Source of the DNA: Hanstruepera marina
Lineage (GTDB): Bacteria > Bacteroidota > Bacteroidia > Flavobacteriales > Flavobacteriaceae
DNA length: 64,000 nucleotides
Reading direction: 5' to 3'
Assembly (NCBI RefSeq): GCF_019880635.1
Contig: NZ_JAINVX010000006.1
Span: 1-64,000, forward strand
Of the stretch, positions 7,856 to 14,690 are shown piece by piece. Each line of letters starts with the position of its first letter. Within the stretch, counting starts at the first letter, position 1. The notes under the pieces are model-generated. The model did not search any database. It was not told the origin of the DNA and saw nothing but the letters and a program-made list of their open reading frames with translations. A program made the translations under genes and the position numbers.

Positions 7856-9063
7856 ATGTTAGAAATTAAATGTTTAACAATTGCTTCTCCCAACAAAGAA
7901 GGAACAGCATTTCCAATTTGTTTTTGAATTGAACGTCTTGTTCCAACAAAATGGTAATCTTCTGGAAAGGTTTGTAATGCAGCTATTTCAGGAACTCTTA
8001 ATCTTCTGTTGTTCCAATGAAAAGGGCCAACCCAAGGACCAGGTTGAGCTGCGACAGTCCAAGAAGGTAGATTTGGATGTAATTTTAACAGGAAACTCCA
8101 AAATCTTTTGTTCGCCTCAAATTTTGGATTTGGATGTCCGTCTCGTTCTGTTAATGCAAAATAGTTTTTACCAGGAGGAATTTGTTTTAATTCTTCGTCA
8201 TAAGTTTTTCCTGTTGTTAATTCTTCAGGTTCGAAGTATTGGTCTTTATCAAATTTACCAATCCAATCAATTACTCGTTCGTGTGGTTTTAAATTACTAT
8301 TTAGAATTATTTCTTTTTCTGTTCCGTGTGTTTTAATAGGTTCTCCTGAAATACCACTTTTGGAAGCGATAAAGAAAACTCTTTTTCTTTTTTGAGGTAC
8401 ACCAAAATCAAGAGCGTTGGCTCTGTAAATAATGTATTTGTATCCTAACTTGTCTATCGCTTCTTCTAAATCTTGTACAGCTTGTTTGTTTTTAGGATGG
8501 AGTAAACTTTCAACATTTTCTAGAATAAAACCGTCTGGACTCAATTCATCAATCATTCGTAAATAATTACCAATCATATTTCTTGGGTCTTCGCTTCCTA
8601 GTCTGTTTTTATGAGTAACCCAATAGCCAGCTTTAGAAAAAGGTTGACAAGGTGGACCTCCAACTAAAATTAATTTTTCTGGATTATTCTCTTTAATTAT
8701 TTTAGAATAATCTAAAGCACTCATCTCTTTAATATCTCTATGAAAATGTGATGAATGAGAAAAGTATTTGTTTCTCTTCATTGTAGCGACACTATCTCTA
8801 TCAAAATCTAAACTAGAAATTACTTTACTTCCCGCTAATTGAGAACCTATGTCTAAACCTCCTGCACCTGAAAAGAACCCAATAGTTTGAATTTTACTAT
8901 CAAGGATTTGTTCAATTTTATCATTGACTGTGTAACCACGTTTGTCAAATTTAATTCCTAGAAACTCATCTTTTTTTATTTTGAATTCACTTTCAAACAA
9001 CCTTAATTGAGGCTCTTCTAGTAATGATAAAAATTCTCTCTCTAACTTGTAAGTTGCTAGCAT
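7852..9063 (-). CDS. DNA (cytosine-5) methyltransferase, second of the pair
   Basis: The 403-residue enzyme has all C5-methylase motifs: IGFFSGAGGLDIG (I), VGGPPCQPFS with Cys139 (IV), ENV near 183 (VI), PQKRKRVFFI (VIII) and IGNAVP (X). Compared with its partner it has about 55 extra N-terminal residues. The region between motifs VIII and X aligns with the partner (PGKNYFALTERDGHPNP against PGDNYLFFTEERGHPNP). The gene starts five bases after the controller gene, so one transcript covers all four restriction-modification genes. Confidence 0.93.
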   Translation of the reverse strand: MLATYKLEREFLSLLEEPQLRLFESEFKIKKDEFLGIKFDKRGYTVNDKIEQILDSKIQTIGFFSGAGGLDIGSQLAGSKVISSLDFDRDSVATMKRNKYFSHSSHFHRDIKEMSALDYSKIIKENNPEKLILVGGPPCQPFSKAGYWVTHKNRLGSEDPRNMIGNYLRMIDELSPDGFILENVESLLHPKNKQAVQDLEEAIDKLGYKYIIYRANALDFGVPQKRKRVFFIASKSGISGEPIKTHGTEKEIILNSNLKPHERVIDWIGKFDKDQYFEPEELTTGKTYDEELKQIPPGKNYFALTERDGHPNPKFEANKRFWSFLLKLHPNLPSWTVAAQPGPWVGPFHWNNRRLRVPEIAALQTFPEDYHFVGTRRSIQKQIGNAVPSLLGEAIVKHLISNI

Positions 9064-9068
9064 ATATT

Positions 9069-9272
9069 TTAGTTCTTTTTTTCTAAAGATGCTACAAGCA
9101 AATCTTTAGCTTCAATATTTAAAATCTCTCCAATTTTGTATAAATCTTCAATACTTGGTTGTCTTCTGTTTTGAACATAGGAGTTAACCATATTGTAACT
9201 TTTTCCTAGTTTTTCAGCAAGCCAAGTTTGCTTTATACCTTTTTCTTCTAAAACTTCTTTAATCCGATTCAT
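9069..9272 (-). CDS. XRE-type helix-turn-helix regulator, likely R-M controller
   Basis: The 67-residue protein is a single HTH_3/XRE domain (TWLAEKLGKSYNMVNSYVQNRRQ). The ATG at 9272 fits the domain; a TTG at 9296 lies inside the -7 element of the promoter. Size, position ahead of the methylase genes and a palindrome in its promoter all match controller (C) proteins, which delay nuclease production after the system enters a new cell. The role is inferred from this setting. Confidence 0.85.
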   Translation of the reverse strand: MNRIKEVLEEKGIKQTWLAEKLGKSYNMVNSYVQNRRQPSIEDLYKIGEILNIEAKDLLVASLEKKN

Positions 9273-9293
9273 TTCAGAATGTTTTCTATTTCT

Positions 9294-9324
9294 CAAATAT
9301 AGAGTGATATTTTATTATCTCACT
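9294..9324 (-). promoter_or_regulatory. Promoter and candidate C-box of the R-M operon
   Basis: On the minus strand a perfect TAnnTTTG -7 element (TATATTTG, plus-strand CAAATATA at 9294-9301) lies just upstream of the controller. Directly beyond it is an imperfect palindrome, AGTGATAT-N6-ATCTCACT (9303-9324), between the -7 and -33 positions. This suits autoregulation by the HTH protein. The cassette thus carries its own promoter. The stretch 9325-9442 shows nothing else clear. Confidence 0.65.
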
Positions 9325-9442
9325 TAATGAGCTAAATATTTATCAACAATTTTGTGAGGTGGGGAAAGGCAAGCTCTTTTTATTTTGTGAGGTACGAGCA
9401 AAATGAAATGTGCTTGACTGTGCGGTTGGCTTTTCAGAGCTT

Positions 9443-9579
9443 GTGTACAACGTGTTTGTGTATGGTTTCGTTGCGTGTTTCAGCAACTAAATTAGTAAAC
9501 TAAAACGAACCAGAGGAAATTCCGCAGGAATTTCCAAGTAGGCGAGCACTAGCAATGAATTATACACGTTGTTGTAGGT
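9443..9579 (-). repeat. attC-like cassette recombination site 7
   Basis: The outer boxes are GTGTACAAC (9443-9451) and GTTGTAGGT (9571-9579). The arms GTGTTTGTGTATGGTTTC and GCAATGAATTATACACG pair imperfectly with a TTTG bulge. The centre has the hairpin GGAAATTCC-GCA-GGAATTTCC. Gene 9560-10081 reads into this site and stops within it. Confidence 0.87.
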
Positions 9580-10081
9580 AGTTTTTTATTTCATCAGTCA
9601 TTAATAGTCTAATTGATTCAAAATAATCAGTTTCAAATGTGATAGAACGAATTTTTTTGAGAGAGAAGTCATAATCATAATTCTCTTCAATTTGTCCATT
9701 AGACTTTATCATATCGATTACTAAAATGTCATTTTCAGTTCGATTTATTTTTCCATAAAACAATTCAGTTTCTCCTTTGTCTTGGAATTCGAATAATCCA
9801 TATTTTTTTTCACTCCATTTTAGAGTATCCAAAACATCACTGAACACAAAGTCTTTCAATTCAGGTGTTTTTTTATTTTTCAGATTCAGAACTCTTTCAA
9901 TCTGCTTTTCAGATTTGCCAGATACCCGTTTTTTCACAAACTTTTTTCGATATAATTTAAATCCGTCCAAAGCATAGTCTGCTGGAATATGATTTACTAA
10001 AATCCAATTTTCATTTTCGGAAATAAGCACTCCAGTTTCCTTTTTTTTCCAACCTTTTATTTTATATGACTCAACTTTCAT
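9560..10081 (-). CDS. Cytoplasmic protein of unknown function
   Basis: The product has 173 residues, no signal peptide and no recognised family; it is lysine- and aromatic-rich (residues 1-15 include KIKGWKKKE). The ATG at 10081 overlaps the previous gene's end by 11 bp; a TTG at 10090 is the alternative. The C-terminal residues QQRV and the stop TAA come from the attC-like site itself. It shares a two-gene cassette with the gene at 10071 and may act with it. Confidence 0.72.
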   Translation of the reverse strand: MKVESYKIKGWKKKETGVLISENENWILVNHIPADYALDGFKLYRKKFVKKRVSGKSEKQIERVLNLKNKKTPELKDFVFSDVLDTLKWSEKKYGLFEFQDKGETELFYGKINRTENDILVIDMIKSNGQIEENYDYDFSLKKIRSITFETDYFESIRLLMTDEIKNYLQQRV

Positions 10082-10532
10082 CTTTTTCAATTATTAAATC
10101 AACGAATTCTGCTTGTCGTAAAGTGTCTATGATAAAATCAAAATCTTCTTTTCCAAATATCTTTTCGAGTTTTTTACTTCCTGTTATTTCAATAATACAA
10201 TCTCCAGGAAAACCAGGTCCTTTTGCTGTTATTGCATCATTAAATGCGTCAAGGTTTTTTCCAAAATCCTTTTTAGCAGAGAATTCCAAATCCGCAATAT
10301 ATTTGTTCCAAAAGTCTAATTTGGAATTACAAAACTCTCCATTTATAAATATTTTTCGCAGACGTTTAATATTTCCATTTCCGTCTTCTGTAATACTCAT
10401 AAAAGTATGTTTACTATAAGCGAATTTATCAAATACTTTAGAGTAACCTTGATTCAGCCACCTTTTGTAGATTAATTTGTCATTAAAATACAGATAGAGT
10501 TCGTTGTCATCTTTAATTTCCTTTCGAAGCAT
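10071..10532 (-). CDS. Cytoplasmic protein of unknown function
   Basis: The product has 153 residues, is mostly hydrophilic, has no signal peptide and matches no recognised family. The start codon lies about 18 bp inside the cassette end, with the end box ACCTACAAC just upstream. It is the first gene of the cassette and overlaps the second gene by 11 bp, so the pair is co-translated. An operon of two unknown soluble proteins could be a toxin-antitoxin or immunity pair, but nothing in the sequence proves that. Confidence 0.72.
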   Translation of the reverse strand: MLRKEIKDDNELYLYFNDKLIYKRWLNQGYSKVFDKFAYSKHTFMSITEDGNGNIKRLRKIFINGEFCNSKLDFWNKYIADLEFSAKKDFGKNLDAFNDAITAKGPGFPGDCIIEITGSKKLEKIFGKEDFDFIIDTLRQAEFVDLIIEKDES

Positions 10533-10549
10533 TTGAGTTTTTTTAAATT

Positions 10550-10687
10550 ACCTACAACGGTTTGGCTATGATTTCGGCGTGGAATCGTCCGCAGGACTAT
10601 TCCGCAGAGAAATCAGCTTGGTTAAAAGTAAGAAAAGTTCGTTAGATTAAACATAATCCACGCTGAATTATAGCCGTTGTTGGCAAC
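10550..10687 (-). repeat. attC-like cassette recombination site 8
   Basis: The outer boxes are ACCTACAAC (about 10551-10559) and GTTGGCAAC (10679-10687). The left arm GGCTATGATTTCGGCGTGG pairs with the right arm CCACGCTGAATTATAGCC. This pair of arms differs from sites 1-7 and is shared with site 9, so sites 8 and 9 form a subfamily. Confidence 0.86.
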
Positions 10688-10694
10688 TGGCTTT

Positions 10695-11237
10695 TTATTC
10701 TATGTGATACCATTTATATTCTTTTCCGTTCCAGAAAATAATTCCGCCACCGTGAGATTCCTCTACGCTCATATAAATTCCGTTACCAATTAGTTTGAAA
10801 TTTTTACTCTCATCTTGCCCGATTATATCTCCAGTCTTTTCGTTAACCAAAGTCGGTGAAACAATTTCTCCTTTCGGTAGAGTTTTGAAAACCTCAATCC
10901 AACTTAAGTCAGTCATTTGGTCAACTTCATTTCCTGCTCCAAAAATGAAATTTTCTTGGCTTGGAGAGTTATTGATAATTAAAACTCCAAATTTGCCATT
11001 GTTTTTGTTTTTAACAAGTGAAGCGAAATCCGCTTTATTGTCTCCGTTAAAGTCTCCAATCAGATTTTTGTCGGCAATTAATTCCAAAGAATCAGGAACT
11101 TTTGTCAAATCCGCTTTTTCGATCGGTTGAACTTGTGATTCCGTTTCTTCTGTTTTGGGTTCAGATTTCTTTTCTGCTTTTTCCTTGCAGGACGAAAAGC
11201 AGAAAATCAGAACTAATATTGTAATCGGTAATCTCAT
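10695..11237 (-). CDS. Lipoprotein with FG-GAP/EF-hand-like repeat, unknown function
   Basis: The 180-residue lipoprotein starts MRLPITILVLIFCFSSCKEK (lipid Cys17). A Glu/Lys-rich linker (about 20-45) follows. Then comes GDFNGDNKADFASLV, a calcium-loop pattern as in integrin-like FG-GAP repeats. The rest contains FKLIGNGIYMSVEESHGGG. Proteins of this kind occur in Bacteroidota cell envelopes, but no function is assigned. It is the only gene of a cassette with ends GTTGGCAAC/GTTGCCAAC. Confidence 0.75.
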   Translation of the reverse strand: MRLPITILVLIFCFSSCKEKAEKKSEPKTEETESQVQPIEKADLTKVPDSLELIADKNLIGDFNGDNKADFASLVKNKNNGKFGVLIINNSPSQENFIFGAGNEVDQMTDLSWIEVFKTLPKGEIVSPTLVNEKTGDIIGQDESKNFKLIGNGIYMSVEESHGGGIIFWNGKEYKWYHIE

Positions 11238-11247
11238 TTTTTAGCTT

Positions 11248-11385
11248 GTTGCCAACGTGTTTGGCTATGATTTCGGCGTGGATAAATCCGCAGGATTTGT
11301 CCGCAGAGAAATCAGTTTGGTTGAATTTACATATTTTTCAAGATAGTTCATAAGCCACGCTGAATTATAGCCGGTGTTGTGTAAC
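11248..11385 (-). repeat. attC-like cassette recombination site 9
   Basis: The outer boxes are GTTGCCAAC (11248-11256) and GTTGTGTAAC (11376-11385). The arms GGCTATGATTTCGGCGTGG and CCACGCTGAATTATAGCC pair as in site 8, with the central hairpin AAATCC-GCA-GGATTT. The stop codon of the first cassette's gene lies inside this site. Confidence 0.87.
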
Positions 11386-11805
11386 GTTTTTTTTGTTTAG
11401 TTTATAATTTAATAATATCAATCCAAGTATTGCTGTCAGCGCCAAAATTGATGAAAATGAAAATGCCCCTTCTATATTTTCCTCAAACGGTTTTTTAAAT
11501 GATTCGAAAAGTACAACTTCTCCAAATCCGCCCATAATCCACATTGTCAGTTCGTAAATAAGAAATGCAATAATTAATGAGGTCAATTTATTCCGCAAAG
11601 TGATTATCCGTTTTCTAAATAGCAAAACGAGCGTGATTTCAATTCCGAATACTATTAGCAAAACTATTCCGACGAGAATAGGTGTCATTCCGATATCTCC
11701 TCCTGGTAATGTCGATTGATCAATCCAAATCATAAAAAAAATCATTGTCAAGATTGGGTAAATCAGACAATAAATAATCATTTCATATTTATTCAGATTG
11801 TTCAT
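11365..11805 (-). CDS. Four-helix membrane protein of unknown function
   Basis: The 146-residue product has about four hydrophobic segments (residues 10-30, 40-62, 75-95, 110-132) and no recognised family. The final residues VTQHRL and the stop TAA are encoded by the adjoining attC-like site. It is the first cassette after the recombinase, the place where a newly inserted cassette would sit in an integron. Its start lies a few bases from the putative attI-like box. Confidence 0.75.
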   Translation of the reverse strand: MNNLNKYEMIIYCLIYPILTMIFFMIWIDQSTLPGGDIGMTPILVGIVLLIVFGIEITLVLLFRKRIITLRNKLTSLIIAFLIYELTMWIMGGFGEVVLFESFKKPFEENIEGAFSFSSILALTAILGLILLNYKLNKKNVTQHRL

Positions 11806-11814
11806 TTTTCAAAT

Positions 11815-11850
11815 GTTACACAACGTGTTATATGAATGTAAATATATTCG
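11815..11850 (-). other. Putative attI-like primary attachment site
   Basis: GTTACACAAC (11815-11824) followed by GTGTTATATGAATG matches the left half of the cassette sites. It lies between the recombinase stop codon and the first cassette gene, and the second, pairing arm is absent. A single non-palindromic site next to the recombinase is what an integron attI looks like. The ten-base box is the exact complement of the far end of cassette 1 (GTTGTGTAAC), as expected if that cassette inserted here. Confidence 0.6.
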
Positions 11851-11851
11851 T

Positions 11852-13060
11852 TTAATCGGTTTTATTACCGGATAACAAAACTTTTTTGTTGCTTTTAACA
11901 GATTTTGTTGCATGCGCTACCGCAACATCCAATGGGTTTTGTATCTGCAAAAATTGTTTTTTCGCAACATGGGTATAAACCATCGTCGTCTCTGGCTTAG
12001 CATGTCCTAGCAACTCCTGTATATAACGCAAATCCACACCATGTTCAAGCATGTGCGTAGCATAACTATGCCGCAAAGTATGAGGCGTTACTGTTTTCTT
12101 GATACCAGCTAATTTGCACGAACGTTTTAAAAACTGCCGCACACTCGCCGCACTGTAAGCATTACCATTGCGACCTTCAACTACAAATAGCTTTGGTTGG
12201 TATGTTGTTATATAATTATGCAACATAGGTTTTATTACCGTACTCATTGTAACCACGCGATCCTTTCGGCCTTTGCCTTGTCGCACAAAAAGTTGATTAC
12301 GTTCAAAATCCATATCAGCAAGCTTCAAGCCCAGCAACTCACCAATTCGTAAGCCACCAGAATATAAAAGCCCAATTATAACACGGTGTTTCAAATTTTT
12401 GGTAGCCTGTATCAGTCGTATAATCTCAATTTCACTCAACACGCTCGGTAAATATTTAGACTTTTTAGGCCTTTCAAACGTACTGGCATCAAACCCAGGT
12501 AAACCATAAAATGCCGTCAAGTATTTAAAGGCACTCACACATTGCCTATGGCTACTTATGCTATAACGCTCTTTGGCAATAACATCAGACATATATAAGG
12601 CTATATGTTTGGTTTCTAATGTCTCTCTAGCTATGTCTCTAGTGTAATACAAAAACCGAAGTATAAAATAACCATAAACACTTATGGTTTGCTCACTCAA
12701 ACGTTTACCTTTCAAATAATCAATAAACCCCTTCAAATCCGCACGTTGTTCTTTGGTTAGTGCTTTGTGTAAATCATACTTGTTGGGTGGTTTCGGTTTC
12801 GGTTCAATAATAACTTTATTGTTGGCGCTATCCTTCAGGGCACTGTAATCAACATAGTAACCACCAGCTCTCAAATATTCAAACAATTGGTGCAATATCC
12901 CTTTGCTATAACCAACATAAAATGTTTTATGAGTAGCACTCCATCGAACACCCGAAAAACCTTTTACATAGGTTTTAAGTGCTTCATTATAAGTAAAACC
13001 AATAGCAATATGTTGCGCTTGTTTATGGTTTAATGGGCGTAAGGTAACTACCAAAGTCAT
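11852..13060 (-). CDS. Tyrosine recombinase, candidate cassette integrase
   Basis: The 402-residue protein has a complete tyrosine recombinase catalytic set: Arg238 (GGLRIGE), Lys263/266 (GKGRKDR), His327 and Arg330 (TPHTLRHSYATH), His353 (LLGHAKP) and nucleophile Tyr362 (TTMVYTHV). A SAM-like core-binding domain spans about 100-190. Residues 1-90 form an extra N-terminal domain (GVRWSATHKTFYVGY) absent from XerC/D and IntI. Between the GKGRKDR and TPHTLRH motifs there are about 60 residues, so the extra helix insert of IntI enzymes is missing. The tail QNPLDVAVA resembles the IntI C-terminus. It reads toward the cassettes, unlike most integron integrases. Confidence 0.9.
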   Translation of the reverse strand: MTLVVTLRPLNHKQAQHIAIGFTYNEALKTYVKGFSGVRWSATHKTFYVGYSKGILHQLFEYLRAGGYYVDYSALKDSANNKVIIEPKPKPPNKYDLHKALTKEQRADLKGFIDYLKGKRLSEQTISVYGYFILRFLYYTRDIARETLETKHIALYMSDVIAKERYSISSHRQCVSAFKYLTAFYGLPGFDASTFERPKKSKYLPSVLSEIEIIRLIQATKNLKHRVIIGLLYSGGLRIGELLGLKLADMDFERNQLFVRQGKGRKDRVVTMSTVIKPMLHNYITTYQPKLFVVEGRNGNAYSAASVRQFLKRSCKLAGIKKTVTPHTLRHSYATHMLEHGVDLRYIQELLGHAKPETTMVYTHVAKKQFLQIQNPLDVAVAHATKSVKSNKKVLLSGNKTD

Positions 13061-13406
13061 GCTCGTAAAACTTTATGTACCATTAAAAATAATAAAAAAT
13101 AAAGACTCTGCTTTCAAAATTGCTAGTCCGTACATACGCCGTATATTAGCCGTAGATAGTTCGTATAGGGTTTTACCATGGCTTAAGTATGGCTTAAGTA
13201 TGGATGGTGTATGCAATAGCCTATTCAACAAAAATGATATAAAACGGTAAAAACGGCAAAAACAGCATGAAATGGCACAAACAAAAAAAGCAACTTTAAA
13301 TAATACTAGGTGGTTGGGTTCATCGTAGACTCTTTGCCAACCTTAAGGTTAAACCCAAACCTATCTGTATAGGTTGCTAGGGGTAAAGGAGGTGTAATAC
13401 GGTTCC
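13061..13406. other. Intergenic region upstream of the recombinase
   Basis: No gene is supported in these 346 bases; a 63-codon plus-strand frame at 13059-13250 looks spurious. Visible structure includes a tandem 11-bp repeat ATGGCTTAAGT (13178-13199) and a possible stem GGTTGGGTT/AAACCCAAACC around 13312-13361. Near 13362 there is a small CCTAT-CTGT-ATAGG hairpin. The recombinase promoter must lie here, but no clear TAnnTTTG element was found. An untested possibility is a small RNA from the structured 13300-13395 part. Confidence 0.4.
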
Positions 13407-13808
13407 TTAATGGTTTTTAACAGGATCCTGCCCATGCACCACCTGCCTAAAATCCTTGGGTTGTTTAGCGTTCAGTAGCTTTAACCCACCAGAGGCTTTA
13501 ATTAACGCTTCAAAATGGGTTTCCCGGTTTTCATATTGCATACCATTGGCATAGGTGGTAATCAAAATAAAGGTGTAGGGTGTCGCTTCACTGGGTTCAA
13601 TTTCCAACAGTTGGTAACTGGCAATATAACCGTTTTTCAAAGCAGCCTCCCGTAAGGCTTTCCAATTATTTTCATAGTAGTACAGCGTTTCTGCATGGTT
13701 GTTGTTAAGTACGGCAACAAAATCTACAGACGATAGCTTGGTGTTGTTTTGGGCAAAGCCGGTCATGCTTAAACCCAACGCAAAACAAATAAGTATAAGG
13801 TGTTTCAT
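13407..13808 (-). CDS. Small secreted protein of unknown function
   Basis: The 133-residue protein has a signal peptide (MKHLILICFALGLSMTGFAQ). Its length and alternation (ETLYYYENNWKALREAA, then YTFILITTYANG) loosely resemble dimeric ferredoxin-fold proteins, but no family is assigned. It is divergent from the TonB-family gene at 13965, and the Fnr-like palindrome at 13901 lies between the two starts. Confidence 0.7.
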   Translation of the reverse strand: MKHLILICFALGLSMTGFAQNNTKLSSVDFVAVLNNNHAETLYYYENNWKALREAALKNGYIASYQLLEIEPSEATPYTFILITTYANGMQYENRETHFEALIKASGGLKLLNAKQPKDFRQVVHGQDPVKNH

Positions 13809-13900
13809 GGCAATACGTTTTTAGCTCACTAATGTATTAAAAGAATGCTCACGTTACCGTTAACAAAATACTAATACATGACAATAACCTGCTTGTTAAC

Positions 13901-13944
13901 ATGATTTATATCATAGTTTTTGGCTGAAATGCTAACTAACTTTA
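13901..13944 (+). promoter_or_regulatory. Fnr-type box and -7 element upstream of the TonB-family gene
   Basis: ATGATTTATATCAT (13901-13914) is identical to the nirK box. A TAACTTTA element (13937-13944), one base off TAnnTTTG, lies 29.5 bp from the box centre, the same distance as in the hemN, nos and nirK promoters. The start codon follows at 13965. Confidence 0.65.
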
Positions 13945-13964
13945 AGTCAGTAAATAGCAATATT

Positions 13965-14690
13965 ATGGAAACTAAAAAGAATCCCAATCTGGAAATAGGT
14001 AGAAATAGCAGCATCTATTTTGCTATTGGCCTAAACATCATGCTGTTTTTTACATGGCGTGGTTTAGAATACAAATCCTACGAAAAAGACAATTTAGCCA
14101 TGGAAATATTGGATATGGGCGATGAAATTGAAGAAGATATTCCAATAACCAATTTAGAGGCACCACCGCCACCGCCGCCACCACCAGCCGCAGCTGCTCC
14201 CGATGTTATAACTATTGTTGAAGATGCCGAAGAAATAGAGGAAACGGTTATTGAAAGTTCTGAAACCGATCAAGACGATGAAATAGATCCTATTGAAGTG
14301 TCTGATGTAGCAGTAGAAGAAGTGGAAGAAGAAGTGTCTGTACCGTTTTCTGTTGTAGAAAACGTGCCTATATTCCCTGGATGTAAAGGAAAGAACAATA
14401 CAGAATTACGTAACTGCTTTGCCGTTAAAATGAATGAGCACATTAAAAAACACTTTAAATACCCAGAATCTGCACTAGAAATGGGTGTGCACGGTAAAGT
14501 ATTTGTATTGTTTGCTGTAGATGCTGATGGTCATGTTAGTAATATTAAAACACGTGGCCCTGACAAAAAATTAGAGGAAGAGGCTTTCCGCATTATTAGT
14601 CTGTTACCAACTATGGAGCCTGGTAAACAACGCGGAAGACCCGTAAAAGTACCTTACAGCATTCCTATACATTTTAAAATACAAAATTAG
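13965..14690 (+). CDS. tonB: TonB-family energy transducer
   Basis: The product has 241 residues. A single membrane segment lies near the N-terminus (about 14-30, IYFAIGLNIMLFF). An acidic linker holds a run of eight prolines and four alanines (about 69-80), and a C-terminal TonB domain lies at about 155-240 (FKYPESALEMGVHGKVFVLF, then PTMEPGKQRGRPVKVPYSIP). It spans the periplasm and passes energy from ExbBD to outer-membrane receptors. The ATG at 13965 is chosen; an upstream TTG lacks support. The Fnr-like promoter suggests a TonB made under low oxygen, perhaps for the copper or iron receptors in this window. Confidence 0.88.
   Translation: METKKNPNLEIGRNSSIYFAIGLNIMLFFTWRGLEYKSYEKDNLAMEILDMGDEIEEDIPITNLEAPPPPPPPPAAAAPDVITIVEDAEEIEETVIESSETDQDDEIDPIEVSDVAVEEVEEEVSVPFSVVENVPIFPGCKGKNNTELRNCFAVKMNEHIKKHFKYPESALEMGVHGKVFVLFAVDADGHVSNIKTRGPDKKLEEEAFRIISLLPTMEPGKQRGRPVKVPYSIPIHFKIQN

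Larger units (their letters stand above)
1..13060 (-). mobile_element. Integron-like gene-cassette array with its recombinase
   Basis: A tyrosine recombinase gene at the right end is followed, on the same strand, by ten cassettes (the last cut by the window edge) separated by nine related sites of about 137 bp (one is 215 bp). On the minus strand each cassette begins with GTT plus a private sequence and ends with its complement, for example GTTGGCAAC/GTTGCCAAC, GTTGTAGGT/ACCTACAAC, GTTGTACAC/GTGTACAAC, GTTACCAAC/GTTGGTAAC and GTTGAATCAC/GTGATTCAAC. Eight complete cassettes match perfectly and one has a single mismatch. In integrons this pairing arises because the cassette is a circle whose attC R'' and R' boxes pair. 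The array may continue beyond position 1. That these cassettes move is inferred from this structure. Confidence 0.85.

Noticed and set aside
10066-11130. Plus-strand frames opposite cassette genes (for example 10066-10419 and 10795-11130)
   Set aside because: They mirror well-supported minus-strand genes and have serine/phenylalanine-rich shadow composition.
78-11385. Repeats as a CRISPR array
   Set aside because: The repeats are about 137 bp, palindromic and separated by whole genes, with cassette-specific ends and no cas genes.
78-11385. Repeats as MITEs or plain transcription terminators
   Set aside because: No target-site duplications are seen, and the private complementary ends of every cassette are not explained by either idea.
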